From Spirochaetales bacterium (GTDB lineage: Bacteria > Spirochaetota > Spirochaetia > SZUA-6 > JAFGRV01), in NCBI GenBank assembly GCA_016928415.1, contig JAFGKU010000165.1:1-46150 (forward strand): a DNA stretch of 46,150 nt. Direction: 5' to 3'. Under the pieces are notes generated by a model that had not been told where the DNA came from, searched no databases, and saw only the letters and a list, made by a program, of their open reading frames with translations. How positions within the stretch are numbered: the stretch's first letter is position 1; each line of letters begins with the position of its first letter. Both the position numbers and the translations under genes were made by a program. This document shows, piece by piece, positions 16,947 to 25,506 of the stretch.

Positions 16947-18110
16947 TTAATATTCACTCCTGTAGTCAATCAATTTCTGCTCCTTCTGAGGGATCGGAAG
17001 GCTTATGATAAAGGTCGTCCCCTCGCCTACCTTCGAGTTAACCATTATGTCCCCCTGAAGCTCCTTGACTATTTTAAAGACCAATGTCAATCCCAGGCCC
17101 GAACCGAATTCCTTTGTGGTGAAAAACGGCTCAAATATTTTTTCCATGACATCCTGGGGAATACCGTGACCCGTGTCGGTTATTTTTATAAGGAACTTGT
17201 CGTCATCCTGCGCGGTAATGATCTTGAGCACACCGCCGTCCGGCATGGCGGAAAGCGCATTCTGGATGATGTTGAGCAGGGCCTGTTTCAAATATTTTTC
17301 ATCGACGGGAATTACCGGAACCTCTCCGAGTTCCGTCTCCAGTTCCACACCGGCGTTCTCCAGCTCGAATTTCAGGAATTCGAGCAGGTCTTTAATCAAC
17401 TCATTGATGTCAGAGTCTTCCAGTTTTAAATCCATTGGCCGGACGGCAAAAAGGAAATCCACGACGATTTTATTGAGACGGTTCACTTCTTCATTGATGA
17501 CGTCCAGGTATCCGCCGATATCATTCGGATGCAGACAATCCTTGTTCTTCATCATTTTCTGAATGAGCTGAATGTGTATGCCGATGGACCCCAATGGGTT
17601 CTTTATTTCATGGGCTATACCGGCTGTCAACGTCGTGAGGGACGCCAGGCTTTCCGCCCTTCTCAAGCGGGCTTCCTTGGCCTTTTTTTCCGTAATATCC
17701 TGCACATTGATGAGGGTTCCCTCGATCCGCCTTTCCTTGACAAGGGGGAGCGTCGAACAGGAAATGACAATCAGGTTTCCCTTGTTGATAATGGCGAATT
17801 CCTTGTCTTTCACCCTTTCCTGGTTTAAAAGGGTCATCTTTAAAAAATTGGCGATCTCGACATCGGAAACCGTCTGCCAGACGACTTTTTCATAAACATC
17901 TTCACTCACAAAAGGAATCAGGCGGCGGGAAGCCTTGTTCATCAGTGAAATCCTGTTCTCCCTGTCCAGAACGATGATACCACTCGTCATGGAGTGAAGT
18001 ATCATTTCCAGGAGGCTGTTCTCAAGTGATATATCGAGGACAAGATTCTTGATCTTGCTGAAATCCATTTTATCGAGTTTTTCTAAAGCCTTTTGAATGA
18101 ATCGTTTCAT
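16947..18110 (-). CDS. Cytoplasmic PAS-containing histidine kinase (NtrB/AtoS-like)
   Basis: 387 residues, no membrane segment. The N-terminal helix leads to a PAS domain (about 32-140: MTSGIIVLDRENRISLMN to INVQDITEKK), then HisKA with AGIAHEIKNPLGS (phospho-His167), then HATPase_c (N box NIIQNALSA near 280-289; DTGHG 312-316; GSGLGLT 336-342). It autophosphorylates in response to an internal signal sensed by PAS and passes phosphate to the NtrC-type regulator encoded next. It starts four bases after the delta-prime-like gene ends, so the kinase is translationally linked to genes for replication and the cell wall. The signal is unknown. Confidence 0.93.
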   Translation of the reverse strand: MKRFIQKALEKLDKMDFSKIKNLVLDISLENSLLEMILHSMTSGIIVLDRENRISLMNKASRRLIPFVSEDVYEKVVWQTVSDVEIANFLKMTLLNQERVKDKEFAIINKGNLIVISCSTLPLVKERRIEGTLINVQDITEKKAKEARLRRAESLASLTTLTAGIAHEIKNPLGSIGIHIQLIQKMMKNKDCLHPNDIGGYLDVINEEVNRLNKIVVDFLFAVRPMDLKLEDSDINELIKDLLEFLKFELENAGVELETELGEVPVIPVDEKYLKQALLNIIQNALSAMPDGGVLKIITAQDDDKFLIKITDTGHGIPQDVMEKIFEPFFTTKEFGSGLGLTLVFKIVKELQGDIMVNSKVGEGTTFIISLPIPQKEQKLIDYRSEY

Positions 18111-18114
18111 GGCA

Positions 18115-19323
18115 TCATTGACTCCAGATGACCTGCCGCATCTTCAAGTAAAGTTTTTCAAGAATCGATTTGGGTGAAATATTTAAAAGCTCAAGATCGG
18201 ACATGGCATTTTTAATATAACGTACCCATTCTTCAATATGGTTAAGATCTATTTTCCCGTCTCCGATTCCGGGAAGCAGCAAACGGAATTCATTGTATAA
18301 TTCCCGGAAAAAAGCGGTAAAAGTATCTTTGATTACATTGGTATTGAAGAGTTCCTTCATCTCTTTAAAGATGTTCATTTGAGCCTCTTCATTCAAGACG
18401 TTTTCCAGGAATTTCCTGGTCAAATTCCTTAAAACATCGACATTGACATCCCTCCAGGCCAGGAAATACCCGGTCAGGGATTGATAATCAGCGGGGTCCT
18501 CCTTGAAAATCTTGTTCAGGACCATTCGGTCTTCTTCAACGGAACGGTTTCTGAATAGATAAGGCCTCAGTCTTGATTGCAGTGTTTTAAGAATGGCGCC
18601 CCGTCTTGTCGTAAGCAGAACGATAAAAATTTTGGAAGGCGGTTCCTCCAGGATTTTCAGCAGGGAATTAGCGGATGAAGAAAACATTTTATCCGCATCT
18701 TCAATGATGATTGTCTTAATGGAGGTTCCGCTTGACAAATGGGCCCAGTAAACAGCCCTTCTTATCTGGTTAACGGGAATATTCTCGGATTTCGTACCTG
18801 AAATGAGTTTCATGCAGTTATTGAAAATTTCATTGAAAGGGCCCTTCACGGAATCGCCTTCCGGTGTCAGATGTTCCTTCAGGAATAAAAGCAGGTTTTC
18901 CTCGATGGATTCGATCAGGGGCTGGAATTTTCTTGCCTTTTCATTTTCTCCCTCCCATAAAACCGGGTCGAACCGCTTCAGGACTTTCCTGACGGAACGA
19001 ATGAAGAGAAAACGGGAGGATTGGGAACGGGTTCTTAAAAAAGAATTGAAACTCGCCTGAATTTCAACCTCGAAATTCCTTAATCCCAATAACAGCAGGT
19101 CGGGATGGCTTAAAAGACGCTGTTTTTGGCAGGCATCGCAATCACAGGTCCATTTGCCGGTCCCGGTTTTGCAGGTGAGAATCCGGCTCAGTTCCAGAGC
19201 GGCGGACAACTTGCCCGTAAAAGCGGGACCGTGAAAAAGCAGGGCATGGGGAAGCGTATTCTCCATGATGGATCTTGAAAGAGAGGAAACAACCTGTTTT
19301 TGCCCGATAATATTTTCAAACAT
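18115..19323 (-). CDS. holB: DNA polymerase III delta-prime-like clamp-loader subunit
   Basis: 402 residues from the ATG at 19323, chosen because FENIIGQ begins the family homology and the start lies four bases after the cvpA stop; a longer in-frame start at 19368 would run inside cvpA. AAA+ clamp-loader fold: a loop at the Walker A position (GPAFTGK, 32-38), a four-Cys zinc module (Cys51, 60, 62, 65, the spacing of delta-prime), IIIEDADKM in place of a Walker B, and LTTRRGAILKTLQSRL (sensor 1/SRC-like region with altered SRC). The middle (about 85-170) is longer than usual. It loads the sliding clamp with DnaX and delta. Gene symbol by family resemblance. Confidence 0.8.
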   Translation of the reverse strand: MFENIIGQKQVVSSLSRSIMENTLPHALLFHGPAFTGKLSAALELSRILTCKTGTGKWTCDCDACQKQRLLSHPDLLLLGLRNFEVEIQASFNSFLRTRSQSSRFLFIRSVRKVLKRFDPVLWEGENEKARKFQPLIESIEENLLLFLKEHLTPEGDSVKGPFNEIFNNCMKLISGTKSENIPVNQIRRAVYWAHLSSGTSIKTIIIEDADKMFSSSANSLLKILEEPPSKIFIVLLTTRRGAILKTLQSRLRPYLFRNRSVEEDRMVLNKIFKEDPADYQSLTGYFLAWRDVNVDVLRNLTRKFLENVLNEEAQMNIFKEMKELFNTNVIKDTFTAFFRELYNEFRLLLPGIGDGKIDLNHIEEWVRYIKNAMSDLELLNISPKSILEKLYLKMRQVIWSQ

Positions 19324-19327
19324 AATT

Positions 19328-19792
19328 TCAAACAGACACAAAAAGGGGAAGGACCAGGCGTGCGGCAAAACTGTCTTTTAATACGGCGTCGGTATTCAGG
19401 AACGGGAATTCCCTCAACCAATGCAGGATGAATACAATAACGGCTGCCATGAGAACACCTTCAACCAGCCCCAGCAGGAACCCCAGAACCTTGTCCAGTT
19501 TTTCAAGGTTGAACCTGTCGAAAAAATTATGCAGGGCTCCCTCCAGAATTTTAATGAGCACATAAATGATGATAAAGGCGGCAAGGAATCCGATTAATGG
19601 GTTCCACATGGTTTTCCCTATCCAGCCGGCGAGGATATTGCCCAGCATTCCGGAAAAAAAGACTCCCCCGCCAATACCGAAAATCAAAGCGGCCATCGAA
19701 AGGAATTCCTCCACAAAACCCCTGAAGATGCAGCGTACGGCAAGGACCACGATAATACCGGCCAGAATGAGATCCAGGTAGTTAAAAGTCAT
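19328..19792 (-). CDS. cvpA: CvpA family membrane protein
   Basis: 154 residues with four hydrophobic segments (about 5-25, 30-52, 62-84, 100-125). The start MTFNYLDLILAGIIVVLAVRCIFRGFVEEF is typical; RGF after the first span is the family mark. In other bacteria CvpA affects colicin V export, envelope stress tolerance and purF expression; its molecular role is unsettled. Its ATG overlaps the murG stop by four bases (ATGA), and the next gene begins four bases after its own stop, so it is tightly coupled within the envelope/replication operon. Confidence 0.85.
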   Translation of the reverse strand: MTFNYLDLILAGIIVVLAVRCIFRGFVEEFLSMAALIFGIGGGVFFSGMLGNILAGWIGKTMWNPLIGFLAAFIIIYVLIKILEGALHNFFDRFNLEKLDKVLGFLLGLVEGVLMAAVIVFILHWLREFPFLNTDAVLKDSFAARLVLPLFVSV

Positions 19793-20883
19793 TGTTTAAT
19801 TTCACCTATCCTTTCCAGAATCAGTCTGGAAATACGAACGCTTGAATCCGGTAATAAAAAATTTTCAGCGTTGATTCTCATTTTTTTCAAAGCTTTTTCA
19901 TTATCTATGAGATACATAATCTTTTCAAGAAGCTTTTGATCCAAATTTCTATCCTGTTCAATAACCTGGGAAACACCGTTCTTTTCAAAAAGCGCGGCAT
20001 TCAATATCTGGTCACCCCGCGAATTGGATTTGGGCAGAGGTATCAGCAATGAAGGCTTGCCGGCCAGCGTAATTTCCCACAATGCATTGGCCCCCGCCCG
20101 GCTGATAACCAGGTCCGCGGCGGACAGAACATGGGGAAATTCTTCCTTGAAAAAAGATTTGGCCTTGTAATTGGCATGCTGCGTGGAGCAGACTCCGTGT
20201 TTGCCTGTCTGGTGAATGATGAAACATTTTTCTACAAGCTTGTCTATAATGGAGAAAACGGCATTGTTGATGGACCGGGCTCCCTGACTGCCGCCTAAAA
20301 TCAGAATCGTTTTCATTCCCTCGGGAATGCCGAGAATTTCCCTGCCCAGTGCGGGATTCCCAGACAAAAACTCTTTCCTGACGGGATTACCGGAGAGTAC
20401 TATTTTAGAACGGAATTTATCCGGGAAAAAAGGAACGGTTTCCTCGAAAGATACGAGTATCTTCTCGGCAAACCTGGCGTTGATTTTCGTTGCCAGGCCC
20501 GGATTATAATCGCATTCATGGGTAAATACGGGAATCCTCAACAGGAAGGCGGCAAATACGGGAGGAACGCTGACATACCCCCCCTTTGAAAAAAGCAGGC
20601 AGGGTTTCTCTTTTAACAGGAAAAAAAAGGAACTGAAAAATCCGGCTATTATTTTAAAAATATCCATGAAATTTCTGACCGAAAAATAGCGCCTAAATTT
20701 ACCGGAAGGTATGCCGTAAAAGGGAATCCCTTTTTCCTGGAGCAGATGTTTTTCCATTCCCCGGCTGGAACCGAGCCAGATTACCGGTAATTTTGTATGC
20801 TTTTTCAATTCATCGATGACGGCCAGCCCGGGGAAAACATGCCCCAGTGTACCGCCACCTGTAAAGATTATGGTATTACCCAT
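19789..20883 (-). CDS. murG: MurG, UDP-GlcNAc:lipid I N-acetylglucosaminyltransferase
   Basis: 364 residues from the ATG at 20883, supported by AGAGG six bases upstream. Peripheral inner-membrane GT28 enzyme that adds GlcNAc to lipid I to make lipid II. Landmarks: N-terminal glycine loop FTGGGTLGHVFPGLAV (8-22), FSKGGYVSVPP (about 106-116), ILGGSQGARSIN (about 193-204), SRAGANALWEI and GDQILNAALFEKNG (donor site). In the first loop the usual GGTGGH reads GGTLGH, a Gly to Leu change at residue 13. It is first in the operon murG-cvpA-delta-prime-kinase-regulator and overlaps cvpA by four bases. Confidence 0.93.
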   Translation of the reverse strand: MGNTIIFTGGGTLGHVFPGLAVIDELKKHTKLPVIWLGSSRGMEKHLLQEKGIPFYGIPSGKFRRYFSVRNFMDIFKIIAGFFSSFFFLLKEKPCLLFSKGGYVSVPPVFAAFLLRIPVFTHECDYNPGLATKINARFAEKILVSFEETVPFFPDKFRSKIVLSGNPVRKEFLSGNPALGREILGIPEGMKTILILGGSQGARSINNAVFSIIDKLVEKCFIIHQTGKHGVCSTQHANYKAKSFFKEEFPHVLSAADLVISRAGANALWEITLAGKPSLLIPLPKSNSRGDQILNAALFEKNGVSQVIEQDRNLDQKLLEKIMYLIDNEKALKKMRINAENFLLPDSSVRISRLILERIGEIKQ

Positions 20884-20921
20884 GCAAACCTCTAAAATCT
20901 CGATATTTTTCGCAGACAACC

Positions 20922-20950
20922 TTGAAAAATTACGGGCTTAAGTCTATGTT
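20922..20950 (+). promoter_or_regulatory. Promoter giving a near-leaderless transcript
   Basis: TTGAAA (20922-20927), 17 bases, TATGTT (20945-20950). Only eight bases separate the -10 from the ATG at 20959, and no SD is present, so the transcript would start at or within a few bases of the start codon. Confidence 0.5.
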
Positions 20951-20958
20951 AGTATACC

Positions 20959-21738
20959 ATGAAAAAAAAAATAATATCAATCACCCTGCTGTTCATCCTC
21001 GGCAGCATCGCATTTGGTGATGATTCAGATATTTTCCTGAGGTACATAACGGAGGATACATTAAGGCAACTGCAGGCAAAGGAAGAATTGAACAGGACAG
21101 CGATTAATGATTCCTCCCTTACATTGATTCCTGATATAGATGAAAAGAAAGAAATAATCAAGGACGTAGCCGAATTGAACCCGGTCATCATATCCGAAGT
21201 CCTTTTACTCCACCACCACCCGGTCTTAAGGGTGGGTGCAATGCCGCCGGTGACGAAAATTTACAGGACATTGCTCGAAATCAGCACACTGAAAGGTATT
21301 GAATATTATTCGGCAAGCAGGGAACAGATGCGCACCTTTTTTTACGACGCCTATGTTGTCGATTCTCCGGATTCAAGGGAAAGGCTGCCGGACCCCGTCT
21401 TTACAAGCAACAGAACGAATAAGGAAGTGTACGCCTTTGTAAAGGATTCCTCGTTCGGTGATTACGTCTGCTCCATACGATACCGTTTTACAGCGGAAAT
21501 AGTAAACATGAAAATTACAAACGCCACGACCGTCTGGGTCTTTTTCATTCCCGTGGTGGAACCGGACTACCTGCGGAGCTACCTGTACATTATCCCGGGC
21601 AACAAGAGCATACTTTTCTACGGGTTCAGCTGTGTAAAAATAAAAGATCTGTTCGGGCTTGTGCAAAGCAAGCAGGCATCCATTTATAACAGGGTAAAGG
21701 CTCTGTACAACTGGTTCATCTCAAGGTACGATCCCTGA
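20959..21738 (+). CDS. Secreted protein of unknown function
   Basis: 259 residues. A signal peptide (MKKKIISITLLFILGSIAFGDD) with cleavage near residue 20 points to the periplasm or outer surface. The body is mixed alpha/beta with a conserved-looking centre (YAFVKDSSFGDYVCSIRY) and a hydrophobic stretch (TTVWVFFIPVVEPDYLRSYLYIIPG) that looks like beta strands more than a membrane span. No family recognised. It resembles the secreted protein at 41767-42378 only in general type: signal peptide, similar size, no cysteine pattern. It stands alone between the divergent murG operon and a convergent flavoprotein gene. Confidence 0.75.
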   Translation: MKKKIISITLLFILGSIAFGDDSDIFLRYITEDTLRQLQAKEELNRTAINDSSLTLIPDIDEKKEIIKDVAELNPVIISEVLLLHHHPVLRVGAMPPVTKIYRTLLEISTLKGIEYYSASREQMRTFFYDAYVVDSPDSRERLPDPVFTSNRTNKEVYAFVKDSSFGDYVCSIRYRFTAEIVNMKITNATTVWVFFIPVVEPDYLRSYLYIIPGNKSILFYGFSCVKIKDLFGLVQSKQASIYNRVKALYNWFISRYDP

Positions 21739-21746
21739 TCCCGCGG

Positions 21747-23273
21747 TCACGAGCCACCCTGTTCCCCGGAATTCGATTTCAGTTCATCCTGTTCAGTGTC
21801 CAGGGAATTGTCTTTCGCCTTGACGGCCTGGTTTTTATAATAATCGATTTTCTCATCTACAATGGAAGGATCAATCTCCTCCTTATCGAACGTCCTGTAA
21901 TGGGAAAAAAGGGCGTTTGTCTGGGAAACCCAGGTTGAGAATTCCGATTCGTTGTACGCGGAAGGGTATTTCTTGTAAATGTTCAACGCACGCTGGGAAT
22001 CGCGGAACACCTGTATAAACTTGAGTCCCAGGGGCAGAAGGTTCAAATGGGTCAGGATCTTGCCGAAATTATCCAGTATCTGCATGATGTCAAAATTGAT
22101 GACGTTAGATGAGAAAGTATTTATAAAATTCTCGTCACGTAAAAGTCCCGCCCTGAAAACTTCGTTAATTTCATTCAATTCAAGGTACTGGAGAAACCTG
22201 CGGACAATATCGTAACTGGCAAGAATGGCTCCCCGCTTGGATTGATACTTGTGGTTATACGTCCACAGTCCTTCCCTTGTATACCTTCCGCGGTTCAATG
22301 CCTCGCAAATGGTGTTAAGCGCGATATCGGCCGCGTGGATGGCGGAGGCCACCCCGCTTCCCATTGTCGGTATTACCTGGCAGGCGGCATCGCCTATCAC
22401 CAGGAAACCATTGCCGACCATGCTGTCGATAGCCCGCCTGAGAGGTATGATATTGCCTCCCCCGTATATTTTACGTCCAAAATAAGGATGCTTTGTTATA
22501 AAAGCGTCGCAGTTTGGTTTGGCGCTGCGGTTTGTCTTGTCATAAACGGTCCCGAAAATCAGGTTTACCGTGTGGTTCCTCCTTAAGTGAATCACTTCAT
22601 AGGCATGGTACTTCCCGATACGGGTGTATGACATTCCAGGAACCATCTCGAACCGGTCTGCAAGCTGGCTGATTTGCCTGTCATTCACCTCCCGGACCTC
22701 GTTCCATCCGCAGGCAAAATCCTGGTTTCTCAATTCCTTTTTTATATTAAAATTATCCGGCAGTTTTTTCCTGATGACGCTGGTGATACCGGAAGCGTCT
22801 ATGATGACCCTGCCGTTTAAAAGGAACGGACGTTTCCCCAGCAGCGATCTTCTGAATCCGCTGACACCGGTTACAAAATCATCCGTTATTTCAGGGGCGG
22901 TAACAAAATGACCGGGCATAAAATGAATGCCTGCATTTAAAGCGGCGTTTAAAAACGACTGGTTGATACGCCGGTGACGAATAAACAAACCGTCATCCTT
23001 AGATGCATCAATCTGTATGTAGTTGTTTATATCTTTTGCGTAATACCGGGATACATCAGGATTCTCCTCCCACAAATTTGAATCGGGGAATTTCATTCCC
23101 ACCCTTCCAAAGATGCTTTTTTCAATGGCGACTTCCCAGGGATGCCCGATTTTTTCCCCGGATCTTTTATCAAGCAGGGCGACTGAAAATCCCGCCTCGG
23201 CAATTTTCTTTGCAAGGACGCTGCCGGCGCAACCCGCACCTACTATAACGCAATCATATATTTTATGAGTCAT
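21747..23273 (-). CDS. FAD-dependent oxidoreductase, geranylgeranyl reductase family-like
   Basis: 508 residues. N-terminal FAD Rossmann motif (VIVGAGCAGSVLAKKIAEAG, 10-29) ending in an acidic position (LLDKR). A second FAD contact, VIGDAACQVIPTMGSGVASAI, lies near residue 295. This pattern fits the geranylgeranyl/digeranylgeranyl reductase and UbiH-like flavoproteins that reduce or hydroxylate isoprenoid or aromatic lipids. The C-terminal 60 residues are charged and low complexity. No isoprenoid genes are nearby, so the substrate is open. An SD-like TAGGA lies about nine bases upstream. It is convergent with the secreted protein gene, eight bases apart. Confidence 0.82.
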   Translation of the reverse strand: MTHKIYDCVIVGAGCAGSVLAKKIAEAGFSVALLDKRSGEKIGHPWEVAIEKSIFGRVGMKFPDSNLWEENPDVSRYYAKDINNYIQIDASKDDGLFIRHRRINQSFLNAALNAGIHFMPGHFVTAPEITDDFVTGVSGFRRSLLGKRPFLLNGRVIIDASGITSVIRKKLPDNFNIKKELRNQDFACGWNEVREVNDRQISQLADRFEMVPGMSYTRIGKYHAYEVIHLRRNHTVNLIFGTVYDKTNRSAKPNCDAFITKHPYFGRKIYGGGNIIPLRRAIDSMVGNGFLVIGDAACQVIPTMGSGVASAIHAADIALNTICEALNRGRYTREGLWTYNHKYQSKRGAILASYDIVRRFLQYLELNEINEVFRAGLLRDENFINTFSSNVINFDIMQILDNFGKILTHLNLLPLGLKFIQVFRDSQRALNIYKKYPSAYNESEFSTWVSQTNALFSHYRTFDKEEIDPSIVDEKIDYYKNQAVKAKDNSLDTEQDELKSNSGEQGGS

Positions 23274-23459
23274 TTTTCAATCCTAACGAACCCCGTATTC
23301 GAACGTCTCTAAAAACGTCGGATATCCCCTTAAATTTAAACCGCCTTGCATTCTATTTCAAGCAATTATTTACAAGTTATCCCAAAAATATTTTTTTAGG
23401 CCTTTTATGACAAATATTAAAATAAAAATGCATAAAAATAAGGTTTTTTTAAGATGAAA

Positions 23460-25481
23460 TTAAGCCAGGAGATCGTTTATTTCACTGAGGATACGTTCAA
23501 CGGTAAATCCGAGGTATTGATACACTTCGTTTCCGGGGCCCGACTCGCCGAAGCGGTCCATACAGACGATGCTGCCTCTGGGATTCAACAACGGATACCA
23601 CCCCATTGAAACCCCTGCCTCGATAACAAGGCGGCTGGATTTGGGAGGGATGATTTCTTCCTTGAAGCCGGGAGCAGAGGTGAGGAACAATTCACGGGAA
23701 ATCATGGAAACGACGCGGATACCGGGTTTGCCGCTTTTTTTAAAGGCTTCGATGGCAAGGCTGACTTCCGAACCTGTGGCGATGATAGTCAGTTCGGTTT
23801 TTCCGCCGCTGTCGCAAACCACGTAAGCACCGTTCCGGCAATTTTCCCTCCATGCCTTATCCGGCTTCGGGAAAACGGGTAAATTCTGTCTTGTTAAAAT
23901 AATGGCGCTTGGCCGGCTATTGTTCCGGACAGCCATCATCCAGGCTTCCGTAACCTCCTCGGCATCACCCGGTCTCAATACCTGCAGGCCGGGAATGCAC
24001 CTCAGGGATGCCAGCTGCTCAATGGGCTGATGCGTAGGGCCGTCTTCTCCGACAAACACCGAATCATGCGTGAAAACGTAAATGACGGGCTGCTGCATCA
24101 GGGCGGAAAGCCTTAAAGCGGGGCGCAGATAATCACTGAAAATCAAAAATGTCGAACAATAAGGACGCAGGCCGGAATGAAGTGAAATCCCGTTGGAAAC
24201 AGAGGCCATCGCGTGCTCCCTTATCCCGAAATGGATGTTCCTTCCTTTCGGATTGTCCTTTGAAAAACTGCCCTTGCCATTCATTTCCGTTTTATTGGAG
24301 GAACTCAGATCGGCCGACCCTCCGACGAGATACGGCAATTGATCGGCAATGACATTCAATGTTTTTCCGGATGCCGAACGCGTGGCAATTTTATCCTCCA
24401 CCGCAAACTCGGGTAATTTGATTTCTTTCGGTACCACAAGATTGATGTACGAATTCCATGTCTTCAGCAATTCGGGGTTGGCCTTGCCCCATTTTTCAAA
24501 GGTTTCAAACCACTTATGATATTCCTGTTTTAATTTACCCTTATACTTCCTGAAATAGGTAACGGCTGCAGGATCAACCTGGAAAAATGCATCCGCATCG
24601 GCACCAAGCGCGAGTTTGGTTGCTTTTACCTCGTCCTCGCCGAGCGGCGCACCATGCGACTTGTTGGTGCCTTTCAATTTGGGGGCGTCCCGGGCAATGA
24701 CGGATTCCACTTTGATCAACGTGGGTTTATCCTTAACCGATTTGGCCTCCAGGATCAAATCCGCAATCCTGTCCACATCATACGCGGAAGACTTCACGGT
24801 ATGCCAGTCATATCCCTTGAAACGCTTCAGTACGTCTTCCGAAAAGCTTATGTCGGTGGAACCGTCAATGGTGATGCGGTTGGAATCATAGAAAACGATG
24901 AGCTTACCGAGGCCGAGGTGCCCGGCCAGAGAAGCGGCCTCGGAAACGATTCCTTCCATGATGTCGCCGTCACTGGCAATGACATAAATATAATGATCAA
25001 TCACGGTATGCTTGCCGGTATTGAAAAGGGCGGCCAGGTGTTTTTCAGCAATGGCCATCCCGACGGCATTGGCAAAGCCCTGCCCCAGGGGTCCGGTGGT
25101 TGTCTCGACGCCGGCCGTAATGCCCACTTCGGGATGTCCCGGTGTTTTAGACAGCAGCTGCCTGAATTTTTTCAGGTCACCCAGCGTCAGATCGTAGCCT
25201 GCAAGATAAAGCAGTGAATAAAGAAGCATGCTTCCGTGACCGGCGGAAAGGACAAACCTGTCCCTGTTTATCCAGGAAGGGTCCTCGGGATTAAATTTGA
25301 GGAAATGGGAAAAAACAAGCGCCCCCAACTCCGCTATTCCAAGCGGAAGCCCCGGATGACCGGAATTGGCCTTCTGAACGGCATCCATCGTCAATAACTT
25401 GACGGATTTGGCGATGGCGGCAACCGCTTCGTGGTCAAGAGAGAGGGTCATTAAATCTTCTTTGGTTTTCCTCTTTGCCAT
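23460..25481 (-). CDS. tkt: Transketolase
   Basis: 673 residues, the normal length. Thiamine-diphosphate enzyme that moves two-carbon units between ketoses and aldoses in the pentose phosphate pathway. Landmarks: NSGHPGLPLG (39-48, His42), SAGHGSMLLY (79-88), the ThDP/Mg motif SDGDIMEG (170-177), and EDGPTHQPIEQLASLR in the pyrimidine domain. A C-terminal domain follows. The gene begins 25 bases after secF ends on the same strand, so it may be read from the yajC-secDF transcript. The SD is weak; an in-frame ATG at codon 11 is an alternative start. The 186 bases after its stop are AT-rich with no gene visible. Confidence 0.96.
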   Translation of the reverse strand: MAKRKTKEDLMTLSLDHEAVAAIAKSVKLLTMDAVQKANSGHPGLPLGIAELGALVFSHFLKFNPEDPSWINRDRFVLSAGHGSMLLYSLLYLAGYDLTLGDLKKFRQLLSKTPGHPEVGITAGVETTTGPLGQGFANAVGMAIAEKHLAALFNTGKHTVIDHYIYVIASDGDIMEGIVSEAASLAGHLGLGKLIVFYDSNRITIDGSTDISFSEDVLKRFKGYDWHTVKSSAYDVDRIADLILEAKSVKDKPTLIKVESVIARDAPKLKGTNKSHGAPLGEDEVKATKLALGADADAFFQVDPAAVTYFRKYKGKLKQEYHKWFETFEKWGKANPELLKTWNSYINLVVPKEIKLPEFAVEDKIATRSASGKTLNVIADQLPYLVGGSADLSSSNKTEMNGKGSFSKDNPKGRNIHFGIREHAMASVSNGISLHSGLRPYCSTFLIFSDYLRPALRLSALMQQPVIYVFTHDSVFVGEDGPTHQPIEQLASLRCIPGLQVLRPGDAEEVTEAWMMAVRNNSRPSAIILTRQNLPVFPKPDKAWRENCRNGAYVVCDSGGKTELTIIATGSEVSLAIEAFKKSGKPGIRVVSMISRELFLTSAPGFKEEIIPPKSSRLVIEAGVSMGWYPLLNPRGSIVCMDRFGESGPGNEVYQYLGFTVERILSEINDLLA

Positions 25482-25506
25482 TACTTCAACAACTGCCTGT
25501 TACGGA

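Noticed and set aside
19324..19368. Longer start of the delta-prime-like gene
   Set aside because: It would begin inside cvpA; family homology begins at the ATG at 19323, coupled to the cvpA stop.
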